From positions 37,627,298-37,691,297 of the forward strand of contig JAYESD010000010.1 in assembly GCA_036927565.1 (NCBI GenBank): a stretch of DNA of 64,000 bases, in the 5' to 3' direction. How positions within the stretch are numbered: position 1 is the stretch's first letter; each line of letters opens with the position of its first letter. This stretch comes from Tuctoria greenei. Its lineage: Eukaryota; Streptophyta; Magnoliopsida; Poales; Poaceae. A program made the translations under genes and the position numbers. Positions 1 to 11,261 of the stretch are shown one piece after another. The notes under the pieces are model-generated. The model was given only the letters and a program-made list of their open reading frames with translations, did no database searches and had not been told where the DNA came from.

Positions 1-2
1 TC

Positions 3-1678
3 AAATTTAGCTCATACGAAATTAATAAACCTTCATCAAAAGTGTCAAAGTATTTGGAAGCTATGAAGGAAAATATTAGAAAATTGAGTGCATCTCGTTC
101 TTCTCATGAGCCAGCATTAGAAGATATCGAGGAGTGGGAAGAAGACGGTGTCATGTATAATCGGCGGACGGCTTTAGTTAAACCATGAGTTCCAATATAC
201 AAGCTTGAGGATGTTCCTCCTAAATTTAAGAATGGAAAGTCGTTCATGACATCCGTACAACTTAGCAAACAACCCGTCCAGCTTAGAAGAATGCATGAGT
301 GGTACATCACTGCCAGCACAAAATATGGTCTTAATTGCGTCACATTTCATATTCCAAAAGAAGCATTCTGGAGTACTGGGGTAGATAAACGAGTCATTTT
401 ATTTGAAGAGTTGCATTCCCTTTTCCATCGGGGCATGCTCGATATCAACCTGCTGCTCGTCTGGTGCTTGTAAGTGCTCTAATATTTTGTATTTGCTTTT
501 CTTACTACACGCATACGCATTTCATGAGATTATAACAATTCTGAACTTCTTCAATAGGATGCAATAAATGGATAATGTAAAGTTGGAGTGCAAGACAGGT
601 ATCCTTGACCCTACTAGGATTGCAAAGTCGCTATTCGACGTCCAGGCGAATCGAGAATCAAGGCAGTACAAACACATGAAAAAAAAGATTTTGAAAAAGC
701 AATTGCAAAACTTAAGAAGGATAGAAAGACAGAAGTTGCAGCTTACATAGGACATGCGATGTTTAACTTTGTCAGAGACGGCAATGACCTCGTAAAGGCT
801 CCGTACCACTTCGAGTAAGTTCGACACATGACATTAAAATAGCAATTATTGGTAATTGTTAACACGCATGTTTGTATGTTTGCAGTAATCACTACATAAT
901 GATCTTCATCAAGCCAACGCAGGGAATGGCAACAGTCTTGGACTCGGCCGATTATCCACCAGATCGTTATAAAGATTTCCTTTCTATTTTGAAACTGTAC
1001 GTTTATTCAATAATTTTAATTTACGCACATTTAGAATGTGTTGACAAGTTTTATATGACATTTCTTGTATTACAACGCTTGGCGGTTTTACGCGGAACAG
1101 CTTGGCGGTCAGAGACCTCCTAATACGAATGCATTGGACATTAAAATGTATTATGCTTGTCCGAAGCAGCCTGCTGGGAGTGTCTTATGCGGGTATTATG
1201 TATGCGAGCATCTTCGTACCGCCGGTGTATATAGAGTGAATCGTGAGGATGTAAGTTATCCTTAATGTCGATACCTTATTTTCTTACTTTTGTGTTTCAT
1301 TTTCATTGTAACTAGCATAGTTTAATGCTTATATTCTCTGCTGTTCAATATTACCAGAAACATTATTTTCATATTTTGATTCCAACTTCAAAATTCAATT
1401 GCTCATAGTACAACTGCTCCAAAAATACCAACTAAATTCCCGTATACTCTCACTTTGATCTATACTTTGAGATTGTTCAAACCAACACATTCTAAACCTT
1501 GTTATGTGTTATATTGCAGCACACGAAGAATATGAACGAAGAATGGCCGGTTTGTAGAAGTATTCCTGATGGAGGAGCCGACAGAATTGATTCTGAACTC
1601 CGTCAGTTCATTCATCGTGAAATTTTGCACAAAAAGGGAAGTTCTTTGATGAGAATTGTGCAGCAGCTGATGTGCTAG
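3..1678 (+). pseudogene. ULP1-like C48 cysteine protease of a CACTA element (decayed)
   Basis: Five exon-like blocks can be read. Block 1 (3-473) carries the HEWYITAS and DINLLLVWCL motifs that precede the protease in grass transposon proteins, and has a premature TGA at 186-188. A second block ends at 814 with YHF. An intron fits 815-885 (gtaagt...tgcag), after which NHYIMIF and LDSADY supply the His and Asp of the C48 triad. A later block (about 1068-1250) has KQPAGSVLCGYYVCEHLR with the Gln and Cys. A second intron fits 1251-1519. The last block reads to a stop at 1676-1678. A one-base loss near 1640 appears to shift the tail, because another frame continues to 1713. The intron between 996 and about 1068 has no convincing acceptor. 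In these families the enzyme would cleave SUMO or ubiquitin-like conjugates. Here it is probably nonfunctional. Confidence 0.7.
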
Positions 1679-1907
1679 AACTTTGCGACTATGCCAATAG
1701 AAACAATTTTTAGTGAAAACTTATAAACTTTGAGATGAATTGTATCTGTAACTTGTACATATGTATACTGTTTTAGTGAAATTGACTTTTGTGATGATAA
1801 TATTGTTGACTTTTGTTCTGTGATGATATTGTTGTTTTTTGTTCTATGATTATATTGAATTGACCTGGAAATTAGAAATAACAGCAGTAGTACTGCATAG
1901 GTTATAC

Positions 1908-2690
1908 CTTATCACAGGCGGTAATTAACCAACGGCTAGGCATGACTGTGAAAAATAATTATCACAGGCGGCTAGATACAAGTAAAGAAACATCTGTGAT
2001 AACCTAATTTTCACAGGCGGTACTGTTATGGTAGAAACCGGCTGCGTTAAAGGGTCTTCACAGACGGCTGATGTAGGTAAACGTCCATCTGTGATAACAC
2101 CATTATCATAGACGGTTAGTTATGCTTCAATACCCGCCTGTGAAGACACATTATCATAGGCGGTTAATTATGCTTCAATACCCGTCTGTGAAGACACATT
2201 ATCATAAGCGGTTAGTTATGCTTCAATACCCGTCTGTGAAGACACATTATCATAGGCGGTTAGTTATGCCTAAATACCCGTCTGTAAAGACACATTATCA
2301 TAGGCAGTTAGTTATACTTCAATACCCGTCTGTGAAGACACGTTATCATAGGCGGTTAGTTATGCTTCAATACCCGTCTGTGAAGACACATTATCATAGG
2401 CAGTTAGTTATGCTTCAATACCCGTCTGTGATAAGACATTTACCACAGGCGGTTATATATGCTGCACGACCCGCCTGTGATAAAGTATCTTCACAGGCGG
2501 CTAGCCTAAGTAAAGAACCGTCTATGATAATGTGTCTTCAGGCGGCTAGCCTAAGTAAAGAACCGCCTATGATAATATGTCTTCACAGGCGGTATCACTT
2601 CTCCGCCTGTGAAATTGCGGATTATCACAGACTCTTCATTTCATGCGGTTTTAAAAGTCGTATGTGATAATAGGTTTGGAGCCGCCTGTG
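1908..2690 (+). repeat. CACTA subterminal repeat array with 48-bp tandem units
   Basis: Short motifs of the type tcacaggcgg and cgcctgtga alternate in both orientations through this stretch, as expected for transposase-binding subterminal repeats. Between about 2104 and 2440 they form a tandem array with a period of exactly 48 bp, each unit containing a cataggcggttagttatgc-like half and a cccgtctgtgaagac-like half. The tandem part covers about seven units with substitutions between copies. Because 48 is a multiple of three, it creates a long open frame that is not a gene. Confidence 0.8.
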
Positions 2691-2694
2691 ATGA

Positions 2695-2711
2695 GGCTTA
2701 CTGTAGCAGTG
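2695..2711 (-). repeat. CACTA terminal inverted repeat
   Basis: Read on the minus strand this is CACTGCTACAGTAAGCC, beginning with CACT and followed inward by cacaggcgg-type subterminal repeats. It fixes the outer boundary of the transposon. The partner repeat is outside the window. Confidence 0.65.
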
Positions 2712-3711
2712 TGATGTGTCAAAACCGGTCTGCAAAACCACCATGAGGGATTAATTAGATGGTTTTGAATACTTTGGGGTTTTAAATAACTGGTTTTATA
2801 CTTTAGGAGGTAAATTAGTCCTAGGCCATACTTTGGGGGTAAATAGACTAAAACAATATGTGGCTTCCCATCGTCGACACGGCGACCAATAAGGTGGCAC
2901 CTCGAGATCCATCGTCCGTGCCGGCCGACTCCTTTCTCCGTAACACAATCTCGCTTCTCGCCGACATGCTGGCCGGCGCAGGACGAGGACAAACTTTCGT
3001 GCCTCGTGATTTAGAGGACGGAGATTCTAGCAAACGACACATTGCCAGTGAAACCCAACGGCACTCCAAGTGTCCAAAGGTGAGGAGGTTGCTGACCAAC
3101 ATTTTCGTTATAGAAGTGACCGAAGCAAATATTGCACGCACAATCGCCCAAGAGCGCAACCATCCGTGTATGGTTTACATACACGTGAAGGCAGTGATCG
3201 ACAAGGGCTGCACCGAGACATCAGTGGCAGTGCCCGTGCGCGAGAGGGACGATGGCAAGAGCTCTGCCGCCACAGCGCACAAGAGAAAGGTCAATGGCAG
3301 CCGCTCGTGGACATGGCTCAACGATAAATCAACCACCCCTCCCGCAGGTATCCTATGTTCCTCCCCCGTAGCCACGGATCGAGCGTCGAAATTGGTTTGC
3401 GCTACAAACAGTTGGAGAGGAGCTAGAATGAGTTCTCTATTGGAGATGAGAAAACATAGCTAGGTTAAATCTGCTGTAGCAAACTCTAAAAGGGTAAATG
3501 GGGCACTATTTTTAGGCTTTGTTAAATTTATTTTCTTTTCTCTTGATTAAAAATAAATGATTGAACTTAATTTGAACTTCTACCATGGGGTAAGAGGGGG
3601 TACCTTAACAAGACTTTTTTTCTTCTAGAGTCAAGGGCAACCTTTTATTAAAGGCAACATATCTAATTATATAATTTTTTTTATGATTCTAACATGCTAA
3701 CAAGTATCTGT
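2712..3711. other. Unassigned flanking DNA between CACTA and Copia D
   Basis: About 1 kb lies between the end of the CACTA element and the start of Copia D. It holds one 201-codon open frame (2858-3463) in a GC-richer part, followed by AT-rich DNA with no motif I recognise. The last five bases (3707-3711, tctgt) are the left copy of the TSD of Copia D, matched at 52042-52046. It may be old host intergenic DNA or an unrecognised TE remnant. Confidence 0.6.
2858..3463 (+). CDS. Hypothetical ORF, 201 codons, unrecognised
   Basis: An ATG-to-TAG frame of 201 codons. The protein is hydrophilic, has no signal peptide or obvious transmembrane segment, and shows no motif I recognise. A partly overlapping frame on the other strand (2848-3159) is also open, which argues that openness here may reflect GC content rather than selection. 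No splice context or neighbouring exon supports it. It may be a chance frame or a fragment of a captured gene. Confidence 0.2.
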   Translation: MWLPIVDTATNKVAPRDPSSVPADSFLRNTISLLADMLAGAGRGQTFVPRDLEDGDSSKRHIASETQRHSKCPKVRRLLTNIFVIEVTEANIARTIAQERNHPCMVYIHVKAVIDKGCTETSVAVPVRERDDGKSSAATAHKRKVNGSRSWTWLNDKSTTPPAGILCSSPVATDRASKLVCATNSWRGARMSSLLEMRKHS

Positions 3712-3721
3712 TGTTAGAGAT

Positions 3722-4725
3722 TGTCGAAGTGTTCTTGCGGCACATCCCCGGACCTGCTATGAGAGCAGCCCGCGGATGTTCTTGATCGGCAGGGCTTAAT
3801 CCTCTATCGAGGGATTGCGCGTATGATTGTTGTGAGACTGTGGTTTTTACGTGGTTCGGGCCGCAAGAGCGTAATATCCTACTCCACAGTGAGGTTGTAT
3901 TGCTGGTGTTTTGTGTGTGAATGCGTAGATTAGGGATCCTTTGTAACGATGGTGGTCTGATCTTTTTATAGACAAGGCCGCACGCCTTACAAGTGGGGTC
4001 CGGGACCCGACAGGTGGCCCCGAGGCGATCTTATCATAAAGATCTAAAGCTTCTCGCACAAGCCTCCTCTAACCGTAGCTTGAAGACTCGCCGTTCTGCC
4101 GCCTCAGTCACTAGTGGCCCATGCGTAGTCACTGACGGTGTTAGGGGATGTCCCGTCTGTCTGTCTTGTCGTCGTAAGATACCCACTTGGCGGAGTGGGG
4201 TAGGCTTGCGTCATCCTCACTGTGATGTTATTGGACACAGTGGTCACTGACTGTTGGCGTGCTCCATATTATCCACCAAAGGTGGGTGCCTTTCTTCAAT
4301 GCTTGATTTAGACGGGGCGCACCATCCTTAACTCCCGCCCCCCACCGCCTAGGGTGAGTTGCGGGACACATGGCAGCTTCAGGGCTGGCCACTACCGGGG
4401 AGGCCAAGCCCTTTACCTCGAGGCACGTGATATCTTCGGAGCCCTTCTCTGTGGGGGGTGCCCGACCTAGTGCTTTTGAGCCACGTGGTTGCACCGGAGC
4501 CCACTCACATAGTGGGGTGAGGTCCTGTCAAGCCAAACACGTGGCAGCTTGGGAGCCTGTCTGACTGGAGAAGCTGGATCCCATCTTCGAGGTCGACGTG
4601 ATAGTGCTAGATCACGTACTTGAGGAAAGGCGGGGTTTGACGCCTTCTGGACACGTGGTACCTCTGGACATACTTAGGTACTTTTAGCTTGTGTGCGAGG
4701 GTATCCCATATGCAGGGTACCGACA
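3722..4725 (-). repeat. Gypsy E 3' LTR
   Basis: In plus orientation it begins TGTCGAAGTG and ends ACCGACA. On the coding (minus) strand of E this is the 3' LTR; it is preceded by the purine-rich GATCTAGGGGCCAC (minus strand of 4726-4739), a plausible polypurine tract. It aligns along its length with the copy at 35992-37023. Confidence 0.85.
3962..3971 (-). promoter_or_regulatory. TATA-like box in E LTR
   Basis: The minus strand reads CTATAAAAAG. The equivalent place in the 5' LTR (36233-36242) reads CTATTAAAGG, so the copy that would drive E has lost the better TATA match. Confidence 0.45.
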
Positions 4726-5079
4726 GTGGCCCCTAGATCTACCTTGGGGAGAGGTGATGAGCCCGAGTGTGGAGACATTTCCATGTTTTTCCGCACTGCT
4801 CTTTGAATTTTGTCTTGGTCAGTCGAAGCGGTGGGCGCTTCTGCCAACATAACCACGTGTCCGCTCCTGGTTGAGGGACTATGGCGACGAGATCTTTGCT
4901 TGTTGTAGTATCTCTGTCCTCTGTGGCGCCTTTAATCGCGATGGTTCCCAATATAGCTATAGCACTTACGTTTGCTCTGCCTTTATGGGAACTACTTCAT
5001 CTGTCTTCTCAGGTGGCTGACTGCTTGGGCCAGCACTTCTGACAGGGGTCCTAGCCCCCATTGTCATTGACGTTGTGGG

Positions 5080-5568
5080 TTGAGTAGTGCGGGCCGAGCC
5101 TTGGAGATCCGCACAATGTTCTCAAGCGTTGCGGGGGTGATAAAAAAGGAGACCTTTGTTAGAGGGAAAAATTCCTTCCTTACTCATGTCCTGCCGTCCG
5201 AGCTTTCGCCTTCTTCCTTGAGCGCCCAAGCCTTCACCACTCAGCAAAAGCTCTCACTCTTGCTTTCTCCGATGGCCTCCCCGCTGCCTCCTTCTCGTTT
5301 CTAGAAGGCTGAGGATCTAGTGCCGATGACGCGACTGCTTGGTTGGGCGGCAGCGGAGCAAGGATGGATGATCAGATGCAGATCTTCCATTCTTCAAGAC
5401 CTGTGCGAAGATGAGATTGTTCTCTTTTGTCGCCTACATGTCTGCGGGGCTTGGGCTCCCGCCGTTGAGGTTCTTCCTCGCAGTGCTGAAGGAATACGGG
5501 CTGCAGCTTCACCACTTGCCGTCGAACTCCATCGCCGTGGTTGCCATGTTCGTCCACTTTTGTGAGGT
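5080..5568 (+). pseudogene. Antisense ORF of Gypsy E, N-terminal part (putative gypsy-type transposon domain)
   Basis: On the strand opposite to E's pol. After an in-frame stop (5302-5304) the frame reads LCEDEIVLF, and then, with a one-base shift near 5420, YMSAGLGLPPLRFFLAVLKEYGLQLHHLPSNS...HFCEV. This resembles the domain annotated in grasses as putative gypsy-type transposon (Pfam PF04195 as I recall it). The frame stops at the GAGGT TSD of element A and continues at 26816. Confidence 0.65.
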
Positions 5569-7406
5569 TGTGAGACCTATGTGTGCTAAATACATTGGCT
5601 TGTACTGAATACATTGGCTTTGATGATAAAAGTTCTAAAATTCTGCTAAAACACCTTTTTAGCAAAGTTTGACTCTAGCTCCGAGCTTCTGCAAGGTCCG
5701 ACAATAGGTCCAACTTGCTTTGTCAAGGTTCGACATGTTTTTGGGAAGATCCAGTGAGCTTTGTCTTTAGCTCCGATGTGTCTTTGATAGCTCCGGCATA
5801 TCTTTGTTAAGCTTTGATATGTTTTGCTAGGTCCGACTTATGTTGGTTAGCTCCGACATGTTTTTCTAGCTCCGACTTTTGAGTTGACTAGTTCCTACTA
5901 GCTTTGGTAAGCTCCGGTGCTAGGTTGTACTAGCTTTGGTAAGCTCCAGCGCTAGGTTGTACTAGCTTTGGTAAGCTCGGGCTCAAGCTCCGGTTAGCTT
6001 TGGCAAGGTTGGGAGCTTAATCGCAGTGGTTCTGCTTTTAACTTGCAATGTTTCAAACTTGCTTTATATTCTTGGGAAGATTGCTTAGTATTCTTTTACT
6101 AAGTTTTTGGTGTGTTTTGATGGTCAAGGCTGGTATCATTTTGCTATGGTTTGCAACATGCTTATGTAAGGTGCTCACGTAAGATGTTATAGTTTCGGAA
6201 CTAACGAGAGTCAAGTCGAGGACTTGTGCTCGGAAGTATTGGTTGTTTATTCATGTGCAGGTGTTGCTTGAGTTCAAGACATGTCTGGTGACGAGATCCA
6301 TTGAACTAGTCTTAGGGAGAAGATGAGGTTCAAAAACCAAGTTCGGGAGGAATTGTGGTTAAGTTGATGAGGAGGTTGCGCAACATGTTTGAATCAAGAA
6401 CAATGCATATGAAGGTATCGTGGACGTCGTTGGAATATGTTTGCACGTGTGCAAGGAGTGCATGTACGTGTCTACATGGTTCTGAGGCGTGACGAAGAGA
6501 TGTGGACGTCAAGAATTAGTCGGAAAGGTCCAACCGACTAGGTTATGGACTCAAGCTGCGCCTGAGTCGTGTTTGACTCAAATATGAAAAGATTTGAGTT
6601 GGTTATGAGAGGATTTCGTGTGGGTCACGAAATTGAGTTGTTTTAGGAATGTGGGATACGTTCCTAAGGTGTTTGGAAGTCTTAAGATTGCTTCTATATG
6701 CGTATAGAAGAGTCCTAAGCGGTTATGGAAAGTTTCGATTCATGATTTGAGTAGGATTAGAGTCCTAGTTAAGATTGGGTTGGCCTAAGGGCTGGTTATA
6801 TAAGCAAGGGAGGCCAAATCTCATGGGAGACGACTTTGGGGCTGTTTCTATTGTGTTATATTGAATAAAATTCGTAGTTGAAAGGAACTTTTGTGCCTTG
6901 TTCATCCGACTTGTTGCAGGCAAGTTTTTCTCATCGAGTTTCTGCACAACACTACCTTTCTTTAGTGGTTTTATCATAACTCGAGTTTTACAGATTCAAT
7001 TGATGTTATTATTTTTGGGTTGTCTTCGCAACTTGATTATCTATCATCTGTCAAAATGTCACAGTCATTGGATTTGTGGTTTCGGATCTACACGAGTTTC
7101 TTTGCAGCGTTCCAGAACTGTTTTTCTCGGGTAGGACAGATTGACCTTTGTTTGATCTTTTAATCGTAACTTGAGTTTCTCTCGACAGATTTGAGTGATT
7201 CTTATTGTGTCGTCTTCGTGACTTGATTCTCTCTAATATCTATCACTTTTGTCATGGTGAAACACATTTATATTAGTTTCACACACAATTTTTTTAGCAT
7301 ATCATTTTTCTGCCGAAGGAGTTGGGATTTCATTGCTTCCGCTGAAAAAGTTTTAATCTACCATTTACCCCCCCTGATAGCTTTTCACGTGCTATTCAAT
7401 CCTACA
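5569..7406 (+). repeat. Element A 5' LTR (1838 bp)
   Basis: Starts TGTGAGACCTATG and ends CAATCCTACA. Its first third has many agctccg-type repeats (tagctccgacatg, gtaagctccgg and variants). A TATATAAG lies at 6797-6804 and an AATAAA at 6864-6869. It matches the split 3' LTR and both LTRs of element C. Confidence 0.88.
6797..6804 (+). promoter_or_regulatory. TATA box of element A LTR
   Basis: TATATAAG, conserved in the 3' LTR at 26199-26206 and in both LTRs of element C (39879-39886 and 48245-48252, minus strand). An AATAAA polyadenylation-type signal follows about 60 bp downstream, so the transcript R region would be short. Confidence 0.6.
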
Positions 7407-7422
7407 ATTGGTATCAAAGCCA
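7407..7422 (+). other. Primer-binding site of element A
   Basis: Immediately after the LTR the sequence is attggtatcaaagcc, close to TGGTATCAGAGC, complementary to the 3' end of initiator-Met tRNA. Confidence 0.7.
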
Positions 7423-7468
7423 CGATGCTCTAATCTTTGTGATTTTCACGTGTTTTTGACTAATCATC

Positions 7469-9749
7469 ATAGAGAAATACTCTGTCAAACCTTGTGTGTT
7501 TAGTGGTATTGATTTTCAGATTTGGAAGGCACGTATGGACGCTTTCATCCAGGCACAAGGCTTTGCAATATGGGAGAAGATATACAAGTCTTACGACGTG
7601 CCATCAAACGATCATGTTACAACTACAAATCTGAGAGATGTCGACAACAACAACAAGGCTCGGAACTTGATCATACAAGGATTAAATCAAAGCGACTTCG
7701 ATCGTGTTGCTCACCTCCGATCTGCATACGATGTGTGGAAAGCACTTTGTGACTACCATGAAGGATCCAACACGATCAAGGAGGTAGGGCAAGACATGTT
7801 CAAGAAAGAATACATGCGCTTCGAGATGCAGCCCGGTGAGTCTATTGATGACCTTCTTGCCCGCTTTAATAAAATTTTCAGCAACTTGCGTATTGTCAAT
7901 GTTATTTTTTCAGATGCTGAGAATACTAGGCAATTGTTAAGTGCATTAGATATGTCAATTTGGGATATGAAAGTCACATCTATTCGTGAATCTACTGTCA
8001 TGAGTACACTTACTTTAGATGTGCTATATTCCAAGTTAAAAACTCATGAAATTGACATAATATCATGTAAGAATTCCAACAAGTCTATTGCTTTTGTTTC
8101 TCAACGTGACATGCCTAGCTTCAGTCAATCTTCATCTTGTGGTACACTTGCTTTGTTGTCCTCTCTAACCCTTGAACAGATTGAGGAGTTTCGAGAGGAG
8201 GAGCTAGTACTTCTCTATACTAGGTTCTCAAAAGCATTGCAAAATGTGATAACTAGAAGGAGAGGAAGCTCCGGACCTCAACGATGTTTTGAATGTGGTA
8301 AGATAGGACATTTTTGTTCAGATTGCCCTAACCTTTCAGGTCCTACTTCTCGAGATGAAAAGCAAACAAGGACGAAGCACTCCTTTGTAAACGATAAGAA
8401 GAAAAAGAAGGACTTTACAGGTCGCCAACTGGTGAACAGTTTTATCTACGCACTCCAGGAACTTGGCTCAAGCGATGTGGACATTAGAAGTGATGAAGAT
8501 GAAGATGATTTGGCAAACTTGTGCTTCATGGCGAGCAAGTCAAGAACAAGTATGGAGGAGGTTGAACACAACAGCGACAATGAAGAGGTATGTCCTACTT
8601 GCGAAGAAATGTGTGATGCTATTTATCGTGCCACTGTGATAGTTAAGAAAAAGAAAAAAAAGCTTAGGGACAATGCTGTTAAAATTGAGTCACTAGAATC
8701 TGAAATTAATCGTTTAAAATCCTTGATTCCTAGTGATAATTCTTGTTCCTCATGTGATTTAATATATGAACAATTATCCTCATTAAGAAGTGTGCACACC
8801 TCCACACTTGATAAACTTGAGTTAGAAATAGAAAAGAACAGAGAGCTCTGCACTTCATGATAAAAACTTAAAAGATGCTAGCTGTTCTACATTTGATTTG
8901 CATTGTTCTACTTGTGATGATCTTGATAAGAAACTACAAGGTGCTATGAACGAAATTTCTATATTGAACAATTCTTTAGGTTCTCATGAAGTTAAATATT
9001 GTTTCAATTGCAAATTAAAAAGAAAAACTTCATTTGAAAATTGCCTTGATCTGTCCAATAAACTTGATGACATGTATAGGACATTAGATCGGTTTTGTAA
9101 TGGGAATAAGAACCTAAATTTGCTGCTGAATTCTTCCAAGTCTTGCAATGATAAAATTGGTTTAGGTTTTTATTCTCATGCTCATGCTAAGGCTCATCCA
9201 GCTAAAATTGTAAAGTCATTAGGAAGTGGTTTGATTCAAACAGTTCCTAAACAAAAAGAAGTGATTTTTAAATCTGCAAGAGTGTTGTCTCATTCGGTTT
9301 CAAATAAAAATGTTGCTTGCTCATCTAGACATGAACACAAAGTTAAATTTCATTGTACCTACTGTGGTAGAGATGGTCATGTCATAGATTTTTGTTATAG
9401 ACTAGCTAAACAACATAAAAAGGACAGAATGATTGCTAGATCTCATAACTTTCATGCAAGATTTGTTGCACTTGCTAAATTGAATGATGGGAACATTAAA
9501 TCTGATGTAATGAGTCAAAAACATGCAAAGTTTGCTCCCAAACCTACTGTTTTTTGTGCTACACATGTAACATCTCGTAGGACAGTAGTTGGGTACAAAA
9601 ATCCTCAAGCTTTGGCTCGAAAACCTGCTAATTTATCTCAGCTTTCATGCGTTGTTCCTGCTGGACGTCGTGTGACTCAGTACTGGATTCCTAAATACCT
9701 TTTGACTAACCCCAGTATTGAGTCATCGATGTATTGTGCTTCTATGTAG
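7469..9749 (+). pseudogene. Element A gag
   Basis: The frame from about 7469 to 8860 encodes FSGIDFQIWKARMDAFI, a UBN2-type Copia gag domain, with a CCHC knuckle CFECGKIGHFCSDC near 8287-8328 and an acidic, coiled-coil C-terminal part. After a frame change near 8860 the 8898-9749 frame adds further coiled coil and a second CCHC, CTYCGRDGHVIDFC. The expected start codon at 7469-7471 is ATA; element C has ATG there. A TAG at 9747-9749 separates gag from the protease in the same frame. Confidence 0.8.
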
Positions 9750-11254
9750 GTTACACGCGTGACGAAGGAGAACATTTGGATTGTGGATTCAGGTTGCTCA
9801 CGCCACATGACTGGTAACAAAGAATGGTTCTCCTCCATCTTTTTTGTGTCACGTGTAGAGAATGTTACTTTCGCCGATAATTCTTTAACTCCTATAATTG
9901 CAAAGGGTTCGGTTAGAGTAAATGATCACTATACTTTGAAGAATGTGGCACTTGTTAAAAATCTGAAATACAACTTGCTTTCTGTTTCACAACTGCTAGA
10001 TGAAAATTTGTAAATTATTTTCACTAAAAATTGCTGCAAAGTTGTAAATTCAAACAGTGAGCTTATTTTTAACATGTCACGGTTTGGAAGAGTTTTTAAT
10101 GCTAATTTTGATATGTCTTCCTCTAGGCATAGGTGTCTAGTTGCTAATGATTCTAAGGACTTAAATTTTTAGCATCGTAGACTTGGTCACGTAGGCTTTG
10201 ATCATCTAACACGTGTTAGTGCTCTTGATCGCACATGTGGGCTGCCTAAGCTTAAAGGTGACAAAGAAATTGTGTGCTCTTCTTTTAGACATGCTAAGAT
10301 GGTTGCAGGTTCACATACTCCTTTCACAATGATCATGAAAACTGAACCGGGTCAACTTTTGCACCTTGACACCGTAGGACCTTCACGTTTTCAATCCTTT
10401 GGAGGAAAATGATATGTTGTTGTTATTGTTGATTATTATTCTAGATACTCTTGGGTTTACTTTATGGCATCTAAGAATGAAGCTTTTAGTCACTTTAGAA
10501 CTTTATTTCTTAGATTATCAATTGATCACCCAGGATCTTTAAAAGCAATTAGAAGTGATCACGAAACTGAATTTAAAAATCAATCTTTTGATCACTTTTG
10601 TGTTGAAAATGGAATAGATCATCAATTTTCTTCACCATATGTACCTCAACAAAACGGTGTTGTAGAAAGAAAGAACAGAACCTTAGTTGAGATGGCTAAG
10701 ACTATGCTTGATGAATATCAAACTCCTAGGAAATTTTGGGCTGATGTGATTGCAACAGCTTGTTATGTCTCAAATCGTGTTTTCTTGCGCACTAAGCTAG
10801 GTAAAATACCATATGAGCTCCGGTTTGGACATAGGCCTAGTGTTACGCACTTTCGGGTTTTTGGTTGCAAATGCTTTGTTAATAAACATGGTAACCTGAT
10901 AAATTTGAACCTAGATCTGTTGATGGCATGTTTCTTGGTTATCCATCTCATTCTAGAGGCTACCGAGTGCTTTTACTTGACACTAACAAAATTTTGGAGA
11001 CTTGTGAGGTGTCTTTTGATGAAGCTAGCCCAGGTACTAGCTCAAACATTGCAGGTCCAGATCCATATCTGCAAGGGGAGAGCATTTTCATTGAAGATGA
11101 GGAAGAGGTGGAGCTGCTGCCCGAAAATTCAACAGCTAATGACATTGTTCCAGCTCCTGATTTTGATTCAAAGCCAGCACCGAGGACCACCATTGCTGGT
11201 CCAGATCCTCCTCAAGTCACAAGCTCATCAATTTGTGATGAACATGTAGAATAA
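9750..11254 (+). pseudogene. Element A protease and integrase
   Basis: The protease block has WIVDSGCSRHMTG (9777-9815). In the same frame follow stops at 10011, 10170 and 10411 around the GAG-pre-integrase motif HRRLGHVGFDHL, then the integrase core from 10464 (AIRSDHETEF, SSPYVPQQNGVVERKNRTLVEMAKTML). Element C has Asn where this copy has His in SDNETEF. A frameshift near 10900 moves the C-terminal part to another frame (10928-11254). Confidence 0.8.
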
Positions 11255-11261
11255 GAAGCTT

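Larger units (their letters stand above)
1..2711 (+). mobile_element. CACTA (En/Spm-type) DNA transposon, 3' part
   Basis: The element enters from the left edge and ends at 2711. Its terminus read inward on the minus strand starts CACTGCTACAG, a CACTA-type terminal inverted repeat. Upstream lie many subterminal repeats containing cacaggcgg or its complement, and before them a ULP1-like protease gene, a cargo commonly carried by grass CACTA elements. The 3 bases after the end (tga, 2712-2714) would be the 3-bp TSD, but the other end is outside the window. No TNP2-type transposase is visible here, so autonomy cannot be judged. Confidence 0.8.

Noticed and set aside
2122..2667. 181-codon ORF with seven near-identical 16-residue repeats
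   Set aside because: It is the 48-bp CACTA subterminal array read in frame; the unit length divisible by three explains the openness. Not a protein gene.
4674..5304. Short ORFs on both strands just inside E's 3' LTR
   Set aside because: They precede the recognisable part of the antisense ORF and contain stops relative to it; no independent support.
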